Both the position numbers and the translations under genes were made by a program. Shown here piece after piece: positions 1 through 8,457 of a stretch of 24,612 nucleotides of DNA. Positions within the stretch are counted from its first letter, which is position 1. Every line of letters starts with the position of its first letter. The notes beneath the pieces are model-generated. The model searched no databases and was not told where the DNA came from. It saw nothing but the letters and a program-made list of their open reading frames with translations. The stretch is from Chara braunii (Eukaryota > Streptophyta > Charophyceae > Charales > Characeae), in contig BFEA01000609.1 of assembly GCA_003427395.1 (NCBI GenBank), positions 678,110-702,721 of the forward strand, given 5' to 3'.

Positions 1-85
1 AAAAAAAGTAGTGAGTGCACGAGCACATTTTCGACACTGCCATCTTTGGCAATTTCTCTTTTTTTTTTGGCATAGCTAAATGCCC
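1..85 (-). repeat. Left-arm fragment of a foldback (inverted-repeat) element
   Basis: The reverse complement of this stretch aligns almost end to end with 6864-6948. Both contain gggcattt, atgcc followed by an A-run, gccaaagatg, and finally gtgctcgtgcactcacta-like sequence before a T-run. A shorter, more diverged match lies at 6680-6742. It therefore represents the opposite arm of the inverted-repeat family seen right of the PLE. Its inner edge abuts the PLE pseudo-LTR at 86, so the arm looks interrupted by the PLE insertion. The left limit is unknown because the window starts here. Confidence 0.7.
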
Positions 86-937
86 TGTTACAAGCATCAG
101 TCAAAGTGAGCCGACACATAAGTGTTCGATCACAACAAAGCAGTATACAAAGCACACCACACTGATGCAGTATACAAAGCACACCACACATGGAAAGAGA
201 TGAGAGTAGAACCGAGCGCAAGTAACTGCATTAAAACATAAACGTGAAATACAAACGCATGTCAGGCGAAAGACCCGACACTGTGTCTCTGCCGATCGCC
301 TGTCCGGGGGTCGTAAAGTACCTAGTGCAAGATGTCGAGAGTACCAGCATTCACTGCTTATATCCTCAATTCACAGTCGTCATACACAACCAGGTCTATC
401 CTACACACATTCCTGTCGACTCGGCAAGGTCCCATATAGCAAACGACAAACTTCCTAATATCACTGAGACTACAAGTTCAGCTACCTCTAGAAGATTAAG
501 ACCAAGCAAACCAAGTAACGTGTTCAAGCCCAACTAAAAATTGAAGGTTTACAAGTGACAGTTCGAGTCTAGAAATAAGAGAAGAAAAGGAAAGAAGTCA
601 GGTGTTCAAGTCCAACACGGTTTATAGTAACAGTTCGAGTTCAGAAATAAGAGAAACGAATGGAATGAAAAGAGGAGAAGTCAGGTGTTCGAGTCCAACA
701 AGGATTGCACTAAGGGTTGTGCAGACGGGAAACAATAGAAAAAATTAAAAAAATTAAAAAAATAGAAAAAATAGAAAAATAGAAATAGGGAGTTGACAGC
801 TAAATGCCCGTCTATCAAAAGCCCGTCCAGCAGGAATGAAGGAAAGAGGAGGGGATTCATTAGAAAGTCTACGACTACCACTTCCAGTTGGTAAAGCACA
901 ACACCCAGTGTTTTCAACAGTCGTTCATCCTCATGGA
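86..937 (-). repeat. Pseudo-LTR copy A (downstream, 3' side of the PLE)
   Basis: This is a direct repeat of 5448-6263 at roughly 90% identity by eye. Homology starts at tgttacaagcatc and ends at atgga. Its upper edge overlaps the last codons and stop of ORF2 (914), as expected if the upstream pseudo-LTR is a 5'-truncated tandem copy of the element's 3' end. Internal structure: a 26-bp unit (cagtatacaaagcacaccac) repeated twice at 139-191; a segment of about 57 bp (about 191-248) absent from copy B; two units of about 75 bp marked by cagttcgag and gtcaggtgttc (about 558-705); and an A-rich tract at 739-785. No hammerhead core was seen. Confidence 0.8.
259..537 (+). other. Antisense open frame conserved in both pseudo-LTRs (copy A), coding status unproven
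   Basis: A plus-strand frame opens at ATG 259 (M-S-G-E-R-P-D-T-V) and closes at TAA 535-537, on the strand opposite to the PLE genes. The same frame, same start and same stop are present in copy B (5564-5851). Between copies I count about 22 substitutions and one 9-nt (three-codon) difference, and neither copy has a stop. About eight substitutions are silent and ten fall at third positions. I recognise no domain; the protein is Pro/Ser/Thr-rich at its C-terminal third. It could be chance retention of a short frame in two related copies, or a real small antisense ORF. Confidence 0.25.
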
Positions 938-2911
938 TAAATTTCTCAGACAGTCGTCAAAGTATCGATCCGAAAATTCTCTTGCACGTAATTCCATCTT
1001 CAAAGTAAACAAAAAACAGGCGTCCGCGCCTGACATTGTAGAGAGCGATTTTGCTTTATGTAGACATGCTGTGATGACCGACATCTTCTGCTGCTTGTCA
1101 GTGTAGGAGACGAAGTCTTGCAGGCTTTGGAACAGGATCCCTTGATGAATAATGAATCGTTCGTTCTTGTGGATCCCAGCACATAACACTTTGCACGGAT
1201 GGTGAAACACCTTGATAACACATCCTAAAAAATCCCAGGTGTCATTATTGCTTGTCAATTCAAGGACCAAATTCTCATCATAACATGTTTTGAACTTCTT
1301 TAGCATGTTTTCAACAGTGGTCTTATCATAGCTCGAACCTTGCCTAAACTTGGAAAAGACAGAAACATCGTCCACAAGTCTTATACCAAACAGCATCCGC
1401 TGTTCACTCCCCAAATGGTTTAGAAAGACATATTCATTGAACGCACAAAGCAGGCAGGCCAAGGCTGGGCTAGACGGTTTGCCCATAGGAATACCAACTC
1501 TTTGCTTTAGAACCACCCCCATTGTCGATAAGTACGTATTGTCGAGGTCAAAGATCACCATTCTCAGAAGTATTGAAAATTTCAGTCTAGTATACCCTAC
1601 TGGAGCATTCTTGCGCTTGCCAAGTACAGCACCTTTCCCTCTTTTCTTAACGAAAATATCTGAAAAAACTCTCTCCTCTGATAATGGATAAGTGCGGAAG
1701 TGCGGTAAACATCTCCTTCACATCAAAACTAGAGGCTATTACATCTTCTTCCGTCCGAGTACTACTATTGAAATCATCTAATCTTCTTATCGTCTCACTT
1801 GTGCATCTAAGATTAAAATGAATATCCCAGAAAGATTCCACAACAGTTTGTTAACAGCTTTTGACACAAGTCTGCTCATGCGCACCATAGGATCAGAAAA
1901 GGAGGGGCAGATAGAGCGCCACTTGACAACGTCCTTGTACTTTGGAATCGAATAGCTTCTTCCCAATCGACCTTGTTTGTTAAACGTTGCATATTTCGCC
2001 AGACCCAATTTCTGATAATCCCCTTTGATTTCATGAACCACCAGTGCTTCAGTCCTATCAACTTCATCAAATCCTTTATTTCTCGTAAACAAAGTTTCCA
2101 TCCCCTTTTTGAAAACAACAGGATAACATACAAAGGAATCGCCAATATTATGATCAATAGGACGGATTACCAATCCATTCAGCCTCTTCTTAACATCCAA
2201 AACATCGCTTAACCGCTCTCTATACCTGATATTACCATGCTCAGGATTCTTATTCAGACATCCACGTAATGCCTTGTCTGATATAGCAAAAATACTCGTG
2301 TGGTCCTGAATACTACTAAGGCTTTTAAATATAATGTTTCTCAATTGGTTCAAATTTCGACAAAACCCTTGGTAAGGAATATTTTTATTATTCTTCAAAA
2401 TTCCTGCGATCCATTCCACCTCACTAAATCTAAATGGCACATGTTCGCTACATCGCGACAACTCGGCCCTTATACACGTGCAGGTCAGGTCAGTCTTCTG
2501 GGCAAAACTACGAAAATTATCTAAGATATCACCAACTGATTTATTCTGAGTCCAGCCGACTCGCAGCTTCCGACAAATAATTTGTTGTAAAGATGGTCTA
2601 ATAGAAGAAGCCCTAACAATTGACACACACAGGTTTCAGACTTTCTTTTTTGACACCTCCGCATTGAATGAGATTCTAACAGTAACTCTAATCCTAAGTC
2701 TAACCGAAAATTTGTTCTTGGCAACTCGAGCTATTTTCACTCTCAACGTCGATCGACTTTCCTTTTTCGAGAAACACCTGACACAATTATACAATTGTAT
2801 GAGCCTATCCAGCGACTCATGATAGAACTTCGTGCACTTCGAAGGATTATTCAGGATACTAATCAGTTCCCCTTTCTGTTTTTCAAACTTGGAGCAATAT
2901 CTAGAAATTTT
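914..2911 (-). pseudogene. PLE ORF2, CxC linker and reverse transcriptase module (broken)
   Basis: RT of the PLE, which would copy element RNA at a nicked target. Reading down the minus strand: an open linker follows the TAG at 2914-2912; an in-frame TGA lies at 2638-2636; the linker motif TCTC (CxC) is at 2482-2474; then RPIDHNIGD (fingers), YSIPKYKDVVKWRSICPS (motif 2 region), SFDVKEMFTALPH (motif A, catalytic Asp) near 1700, GIPMGKPSSPALACL (motif B) and RLVDDV (motif C; the two Asp at 1372-1367), and a conserved DTWDFLGCVIK stretch. The stop is at 916-914. All three catalytic Asp survive. The motif-A segment (about 1665-1845) is in another frame than the flanks: one shift lies near 1840-1850, the return shift at the A6 run 1663-1668. 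The rest shares one frame with the endonuclease. Confidence 0.85.
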
Positions 2912-3668
2912 CTAAAAAACTAGATTCACTTCAGATACCAGCTTCCCTCTACAGTGTCGGAATAACTCAGTACCACTCTCTGTCATAACAATTGATGATC
3001 CGTAGCATCTCTTTAACACTTTCCATTTATCGATTAACACATTTCCTCCCACACATTTTACAACTACTGTCTCAATATGCTTACGAAAACAAGTGTTAAA
3101 AATCTCTTGAAGACTGACCGAGGTGGCTCCTGACGTTGATACAAAGATGAAAGTGGATTTAATACTGCTCACGTCTCTTCCTTTATCGTCATACCTCTCC
3201 TCTTCCCTTCTTCTCCACATCCGTTTACCTGGTCGTTTTTTCCTTTTCTCCCACCGTCTTCCATATGCAGGAATCGAATTGAGAAATGAATTGAACAGTC
3301 TAATAAAGTATGATTCAGTTTTAAGGAGTTGCTCATTGTTGACAAAGGCAATCGGGCACGGTATGGCTACATATCCTCCTACATGGTTATGTGGAAGCCA
3401 CTTATATAATCTGTGATTTCTGACGCACTGGCTCAACGGGGCATTAACTCTATCCAAATGTTCTTTCCATCTATATCTAATTGGTCTGCTCGTACACCCC
3501 ACATATGTATGTTTACACCATGGGGAAACAAGTACATAAACTAACGTACCCAGACAGGAAACGAAGTCGTAGTTGATAGAAAATAAATAGCGGAGAAATG
3601 GAATAATCTTATCACACATGAGATCTGCCGAGAGATGATTAATAATACAACTGTCAACCGAAACAGAT
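2912..3668 (-). pseudogene. PLE ORF2, N-terminal GIY-YIG endonuclease module
   Basis: Nicking endonuclease of the element. The frame is open from 3668; the first ATG is 3619. Counting from it: VYVL (27-30) stands for GIY, TYVG (38-41) for YIG, followed by CTSRP, Arg50 and His54 (the R...H helix), and Glu102 in LKTESYFIRLFNSFLN, the catalytic Glu with the conserved distal Asn114. A basic Lys/Arg-rich stretch follows (about 121-145), then a linker rich in Cys and Val. The TAG at 2914-2912 ends the open stretch, but the same frame continues directly into the CxC linker and RT. This supports one ancestral EN-RT polyprotein rather than two genes. No CCHH zinc motif of canonical PLE endonucleases is visible, which fits the Chlamys type. 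ORF1 ends about 100-150 bases upstream. Confidence 0.85.
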
Positions 3669-3765
3669 TATTGATCCTACCATCCTTCTGCAGTCTACCA
3701 ATCCCACACATCTTTCTACACGCAAGAGCAAGGTTTGAAAGCTCACCAGCGCTCGATGGCCTACC

Positions 3766-5232
3766 TTAGCATCCATCCGTAGTAGCATCTTCCTCCACGT
3801 CGCGTTCGTCCTCCCCTGTAAGATCCTTCGATTCTTCCGAAATTTCTTCTTCCTTTTCATCGCCCTCGTCGATGGTCCGTTTACTCTCCCGTTTGCCAAA
3901 TGCTCGTTCGGTGTAGATCGCCGGAATTTCCTCCGCAAAAGTCTTGATCGTAACGTTAGTGAGTTTCTCTTCGTCACACAATCCTTCAATCTCACGTTTC
4001 TTCATTTTTGATAGTTCTCCGCACACTCGCCTTCGAAACCCTTCTCGATCCTCGTTCCTTAGTTTCACGAATTTTACACAGTCCACATTCGCACTGCCAT
4101 TCGCCTCATTGGATTTGCACGAGCTACCCGCCTTGCTCAGTCTAATCTGCAAGTTGGATGGTGATCCGTTCTTTCTGGCGATCCGTTTTCTCTTAGTCCT
4201 TGTAGGAGTTGGAGTTGTCGCAGCACCGATTCGTCCAATCCTTTCTTTAAGTATCTGGACCTCCCTTTCTGCCATATCTCTGTCATCCCTCAGTCTTCGA
4301 TAGGCTTCGACCAGTTTTACATAGTCCCCGGGTGTAGGGGCACTTGCTCCTTTTTCTTTCTCTTTTTCCTGGCACGCGCTCTTCTCTTCCGCCACTTCAC
4401 CCGACTTCTTCGCCCCTCTCTTCAGTTCTTCAACTTGTTCCTTTAGATAGATCATGTCCTGGATCAAGTGCTGGTTTTCAGTTCTTAATGATCGTAGCTC
4501 TTGCTCGACGTCATCAGTCCTGCATGCCTTTCTTTGAAGATCGACCATCGTGTGTTTCAGTCTCAAAATTTCTTCGTCTTTCTTCCAGCACTCTTCACCC
4601 ACATGATCCTTCCATCCTTCCGTTTTCACCCTTCTTCAAACGTCTTCGGTAGTAGTAGGAAGCAACCGCACTCCTTCTCCTAACTTCTTTCCCAAAACTT
4701 TTTTACAGACAAATTTCATCGTGTTTCCCACCATTTGACCTATACTCGCCTTAAAATTCTCTTTCTCCTTCGCCTCCTTCAGTTTTTTCTCCTCTGTCTC
4801 CCTTTCTCTTGCTGCCTCCTCCTCTTTCTTATCCGCCTCCTCTTTCTCTTTTTTAACTCTTTCTCAATCTTCCATTTCCCTTGACATCCACGTCCACATC
4901 TTCTCAACCTTGTCATTTTGGTCTCTCTGATCAGGGTTCCATGGCCTTCGATGCCCGGTGTTGTATCCACCACCATATCCGCCATTATTATATCCTCCGT
5001 TATAGCCGCCATTATAACCGCCAGCACCTTGGTCGTTCCTCACATCATTAGGTGGTGCTTGATAGGGAACAATAGCCCCTGGCGCCGACAGAATCGGGCC
5101 AGAATTTGATGAGGATGCTTAGTTTGACCGGTTCGACTGGTTGGCCTGTTGCTTCATATCATGCATGCGTGTCCGACATTCCCTGATGAAGTGTCCCGGC
5201 CTCCGACAGTAGTGACACACTCTAGGATCCAT
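3766..5232 (-). pseudogene. PLE ORF1, gag-like CCHC zinc-knuckle and coiled-coil protein (broken)
   Basis: One reading frame runs from ATG 5232-5230 to TAA 3768-3766, about 488 codons. It is cut by TAA 5121-5119, TGA 4866-4864 and TGA 4640-4638. Domains in order: a zinc knuckle CHYCRRPGHFIREC (C-x2-C-x4-H-x4-C) within the first 20 residues; a Gly/Tyr/Asn-rich tract with GGYN repeats (about 5015-4965); a highly charged Glu/Lys-rich helix (about 4860-4740); a long predicted coiled coil (about 4600-4330, with heptad-like Leu/Val spacing); a basic patch (RTKRKRIARK); and an acidic tail. Function is inferred: RNA binding and particle assembly, by analogy with gag/ORF1p proteins. It lies 5' of the EN-RT ORF, between the pseudo-LTRs and on the same strand, so it is probably part of the element. 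A nested separate element cannot be wholly excluded. Confidence 0.7.
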
Positions 5233-5447
5233 TCGCAAGATAGAAAGTGAAGACGGTAATCTCGAAGCAGGAGGAGAGGAATACGTGTACTAAAGCTATC
5301 ATAAACTAACCGAATAAAGCTAAGACAATAGAGATTAGAAAGTAGAAAGTAGAAGATAAAATAAGATAAGATAGGATAAGAGATAATGAAACAAACGCAA
5401 TCACACAGTCGTAGTACAATTGCTATGTTGGTTAGTGCGTGGACTAA
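5233..5447 (-). other. PLE leader between upstream pseudo-LTR and ORF1
   Basis: A 215-base non-coding stretch separates pseudo-LTR copy B from the ORF1 start codon. It contains a purine/AT-rich run with repeated ataagata-like words (5355-5390). Nothing else is recognised. By position it would be the 5' untranslated leader of the PLE transcript. Confidence 0.5.
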
Positions 5448-6263
5448 TGTTACAAGCATCGGTCAAAGTGAGCAGACACATAAGTGTTCGATCACAACAA
5501 AGCAGTATACAAAGCACACCACACAGATGCAATATACAAAGCACACCACACAAATACGAACGTATGTCAGGCGAAAGACCCGACACTGTGTCTCTGCCGG
5601 TTGCTTGTCCGGCGTCTTCAGGGGTCGTAAAGTACCTAGCGCAAAATGTCGAGAGTAACAACATTCACTGCTTATATCCGCAATTCACAGTCGTCATACA
5701 CAGCCAAGTCTATCCTACACACATTCCCGTCGACTCGACAAGGTCCCATGTTGCAAACGACAAACTTCCTAATATCACCAGGACTACAAGTTCAGCCACT
5801 TCTAGAAGATTAAGACCAAGCAAACCAAGTAACGTGTTCGAGCCCAACTAAAAATTGAAGGTTTACAAGTGACATTTCGAGTCCAGAAATAAGAGAAGAA
5901 ATGGAAAGAAGTCAGGTGTTCGAGTCCAGCAAGGTTTACAGTAACAGTTCGAGTTCAGTAATAAGAGAAACAAATGGAATGAAAAGAGGGGAAGTCAGGT
6001 GTTTGAGTCCAGCAAGGATTGCACTAATGGTTGTGCAGACGGGAAACAATAGAAAAAATAGAGAAAAAAATAAAAAAATAAAAAAAAATAGAAAAAATAG
6101 AAAAATAGAAATAGAGACTTGATAGTTAAATGTCCGTCAATCAAAAGCCCGTCCAGCAGGAGTGAAGGAAAGAGGAGGGGATTCATTAGAAAGTCTACGA
6201 TTACCACTTCCAGTTGGTAAAGCACAACACCCAGTGTTTCCAACAGTCGTTCATCCTTATGGA
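5448..6263 (-). repeat. Pseudo-LTR copy B (upstream, 5' side of the PLE)
   Basis: Direct repeat of 86-937. It starts at tgttacaagcatc and ends at tatgga, after which 6264 onward matches nothing in copy A. Relative to copy A it lacks about 57 bases after the second 26-bp unit and has nine extra bases near 5611. It has its own A-rich tract (6048-6115). Transitions dominate the differences between the copies. By the PLE tandem model it is the 3' end of a 5'-truncated upstream unit and would supply the promoter for the full unit; the promoter role is inferred only. Confidence 0.8.
5564..5851 (+). other. Antisense open frame conserved in both pseudo-LTRs (copy B), coding status unproven
   Basis: Counterpart of 259-537: same ATG (M-S-G-E-R-P-D-T-V) and same TAA. 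There are three extra codons (Ala-Ser-Ser) after CP. In this copy the frame stays open further upstream, to 5420. Several amino-acid differences are conservative (Ile/Val twice, Lys/Glu twice). No signal peptide, membrane segment or known motif is visible. Confidence 0.25.
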
Positions 6264-6742
6264 GGGGACATACCTTGCATCACAAAGAACTCACAAAAAC
6301 AATTTCAATAAAAACTAAAAATATTTAGGTGTCAAAATATGTTTTTGCGAGGTCCGACTCCCTTCAGGTTCGGGCCCCGTACGGGGACCCGAACGCCCGA
6401 ACGTTCGGGGGTCAGCTTAGGGGTCTTCGTAAGTTAGGTCTGACAACTTTGTATATATATATATATACATACACAGAGTCACCAACTCTTACGTACGGAG
6501 GTCCCCGGACAGACTTCCGTACGTACGGGCGTTCGGGTTCCCATACGGGGTCCGAACCCCTACGACATTCGGCCTCTGCTAAAAATTATTTCGTGGCCTA
6601 AAAATAATTTGTTTTTTATGAACGTTTTGTTGTGAGTTCTCTATGACGTCAGGTACATGCTTATAAATTTTCAAGTCATTTAGCTTAGCGAAATAAGAAT
6701 TAAAAATCGTCAAGGATGGCAGTGTCAAAACGTGTTCGCCAC
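6264..6742. repeat. Foldback element, centre and right arm (interrupted on its left by the PLE)
   Basis: The sequence folds on itself around a (TA)n core at 6452-6467. Left 6266-6345 pairs with right 6585-6662 (agaactcac near 6285 against gtgagttct near 6633). Left 6360-6412 pairs with right 6505-6560 through GC-rich words such as gggacccgaacgcccg. The intermediate segments also pair. Beyond 6662 the right arm continues to about 6742 with ctaaatgac- and gacactgcc-type words (on the minus strand), whose partner is 1-85, now on the far side of the PLE. No transposase is encoded; it is a non-autonomous palindromic element. Confidence 0.7.
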
Positions 6743-6844
6743 ATTGTTTTCCACTTTTTACTTATTGTTTTCACTTTAGTTCGGGGTCTAAACAATTTTA
6801 TTATTTAAAAAAAAAAAATTAGTGGGTTTTGCATTATGTAAAGT

Positions 6845-6939
6845 ACACACTTGTAAATTTTCAGGGCATTTCGCAATGCCAAAAAAAAATAAAAAATCGC
6901 CAAAGATGACGATCTCGAAAACATGCTCGTGCACTCACT

Positions 6940-6945
<6 letters not shown>
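6845..6945 (+). repeat. Second copy of the foldback arm
   Basis: Starts with acacacttgtaaattttcag and ends with gctcgtgcactcacta. It is an inverted match to 1-85 (about 85% by eye) and a degenerate direct match to 6656-6742. It shows the arm sequence is a dispersed or tandemly duplicated family and not unique flank. Confidence 0.7.
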
Positions 6946-6971
<26 letters not shown>

Positions 6972-6980
6972 NTTTTTTTT
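6942..6980. repeat. Poly(T) tract with one undetermined base
   Basis: A run of about 38 T with N at 6972. Its length is probably unreliable in the assembly. Confidence 0.9.
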
Positions 6981-7010
6981 ATTAGTATTTGTTTTTTTGT
7001 ATTTTATCTT

Positions 7011-7090
7011 TGTTTCGAATTTGGTAAGCAATTTGGATGTTATTCTCAGGCAAATCTTGTTTAATTTATTTTTTTTCATAACATATCATT
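7011..7090 (-). repeat. Inverted partner of 9960-10045
   Basis: The reverse complement reads tgttatg, an A-rich stretch, tttgcctgaga, and then ttaccaaatt. The same words occur in the same order and spacing on the plus strand at 9968-10041. Similarity is roughly 70% by eye. These could be arms of a large inverted-repeat element or two dispersed copies. Confidence 0.5.
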
Positions 7091-7139
7091 TTTCAGATTT
7101 TTTTGATTTTTTTTAAATTTATTATTATTATTTTTTTTT

Positions 7140-7239
7140 GGGTCCGCGTTCAGCCTGAACGACCGAATGCATCTCGAAGGGATTCCATACATTCGGGCGT
7201 TCGGGTTCGGGCGTTTAGTCCGTCCCGAACGCGGTTACC
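7140..7239. repeat. CpG-rich imperfect palindrome with cgttcggg motifs
   Basis: The outer words gggtccgcgttc and gaacgcggttaccc are inverted, and the inner words cgaatgcat and atacattcg are inverted. The motif cgggcgttcgggtt is shared with the foldback centre near 6530. It looks like another foldback-family core embedded in AT-rich DNA. Confidence 0.5.
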
Positions 7240-8333
7240 CTAGCTGAAACTGAATTCAACATGAGCATACTAACCCGATGGGGATATCTTAAGGGTTTTG
7301 CTAAATCTTTAAAACAAAAGGATGAACCATTTAAAAATATATATATTTTTAAGAAAAAAATTGTTGTTTCTTTTATGTGTCATTTAAAATTTTAAGAATG
7401 AATCTTTCGACTAAATTGTTATTTAAAAAATAAAAAAATATATTTCACACTTTCAACTAATCGTGTGTGACAATGTATTGAAAGCAATCGATGCCCCACC
7501 ACTGAAAAACTGTTATTCTTAAATTCCAAGGAAATACAAATTTTTCGGTTAAGGAATTTTTTAACCTTAATGATTATTCTTTATAATGTTTTCACATTTT
7601 TAAATAATTTAGTTTAAAAAATAAATGGAGAATGATGTCACTTTCTTTGAAATCAGACTTGAAGCCTCTCTCGTATATACTGAAGACTCTCTTGTTCCAT
7701 TATTATAAGAGGTTGAGATATTTCTAAGAGATTAAAAAAAAAATAATTGCGGTTATATTTGACTAATCACGTTGTTTGTTCCACTGAATCATACAAAATT
7801 ATTTTTTAGGATAAATCTCAGAGTTTCAAGTTAATTATTTACGTTAAAAAAAAAATAATAAGTTTCAACTAATGTGATTCATTTGGAGCAAACATGTTAT
7901 TACCATTTGTATGATTTATGCTACAACGGCTAGGAACCTCGACCTACTTTCTGATATTTTTTTTGAAATTGTTCACGATTCTTCAAAACTCCAGAACAAT
8001 TTTCTATAAGTGTTTTACATTCTTCCTCCATATTATTTGTAAGGATTGTAGACATCGTGATTTCAAAATCGTAGAATGAATAAACATTTTGTAGAATAGT
8101 GAAATGAGATACTTACTATCTCTCTCTTTATCCATACCTTGCTAAACAAGCTTGGAGAATCGTGAGCTGAAAAATAATATCCGTTTTCATCGAGCATATG
8201 CAAATTTTTGAATTTTTATTTAATATTGTATCCTTAAAAAATAGGGTTTTCCTTTCTGTTAGGTAGAGCTTTTGCTACATAAATAAAATATCCCGCGATA
8301 ACTTTTGCTTAAAAAAATTTTTCCTCATCGGAT
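7240..8333. other. AT-rich stretch, no gene recognised
   Basis: Frequent short A and T runs and stops in all frames. No coding, RNA or repeat unit could be identified by eye. Confidence 0.6.
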
Positions 8334-8457
8334 AACTATGTATGAATTTCAACAGTTCAATTCCCGGCAAGTGATGCTCCCCACCAATAGATCGGAGCAA
8401 TATTGTCAAAAAAAAAAAAAAAAAAAAAAAAAAACTATGTATGGATTTTAACAGTTC
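8334..8457 (+). mobile_element. 5'-truncated SINE insertion with poly(A) tail and target-site duplication
   Basis: A 25-base direct repeat (8334-8358 and 8433-8457, two transitions apart, beginning aactatgtatg) flanks about 50 bases ending in a 27-base A run (8408-8434). At the 5' junction agttcaattcc (8354-8364) resembles the RNA polymerase III B box of tRNA-derived SINEs. The insert therefore looks like a SINE truncated at its B box. TSD plus poly(A) is the hallmark of LINE-driven insertion. The two TSD mismatches indicate an old event. Confidence 0.7.

Larger units (their letters stand above)
86..6263 (-). mobile_element. Penelope-like retroelement, N-terminal-endonuclease (Chlamys-like) type, decayed
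   Basis: Seen: two direct repeats of about 0.85 kb bound an internal region. Read on the minus strand, it encodes a CCHC/coiled-coil ORF1, then a GIY-YIG endonuclease, a linker with a CTC (CxC) motif, then an RT with GIPMGKPSSPALACL (motif B) and RLVDDV (motif C). Known: canonical EN+ PLEs carry GIY-YIG at the C-terminus. A separate deep clade (Naiad and Chlamys) has GIY-YIG at the N-terminus joined to RT by a CxC linker, and has pseudo-LTRs. The order here matches the latter, and a green-lineage host would point to Chlamys. No integrase, aspartic protease or RNase H of LTR elements is visible. The copy is dead: five in-frame stops and two frameshifts. Boundaries are where the direct repeats stop matching. 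Confidence 0.85.

Noticed and set aside
681-917. Phe-rich minus-strand frame present in both pseudo-LTRs (also 5995-6243)
   Set aside because: Its Phe/Tyr tract is translation of the A-rich run. Conservation is expected from copy similarity, and there is no sign of coding constraint.
86-937. Hammerhead ribozyme in the pseudo-LTR
   Set aside because: A gcgaaag word is present, but no CUGANGA core was found at a suitable distance on either strand.
914-2626. Telomerase reverse transcriptase
   Set aside because: Related to PLE RTs, but there is no TEN or RNA-binding domain, and the linked GIY-YIG and pseudo-LTRs show it is a PLE.
2636-4866. In-frame TGA codons as selenocysteine or programmed readthrough, as in some Naiads
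   Set aside because: TAG and TAA stops and frameshifts occur in the same ORFs, and no SECIS-like element was recognised. Simple decay explains all of them.
86-6263. Ordinary LTR retrotransposon (direct repeats plus CCHC protein)
   Set aside because: No protease, integrase or RNase H. The RT is PLE-like (VDD, GIPMG) with a GIY-YIG domain, and the repeats overlap the ORF2 end, which fits pseudo-LTRs.
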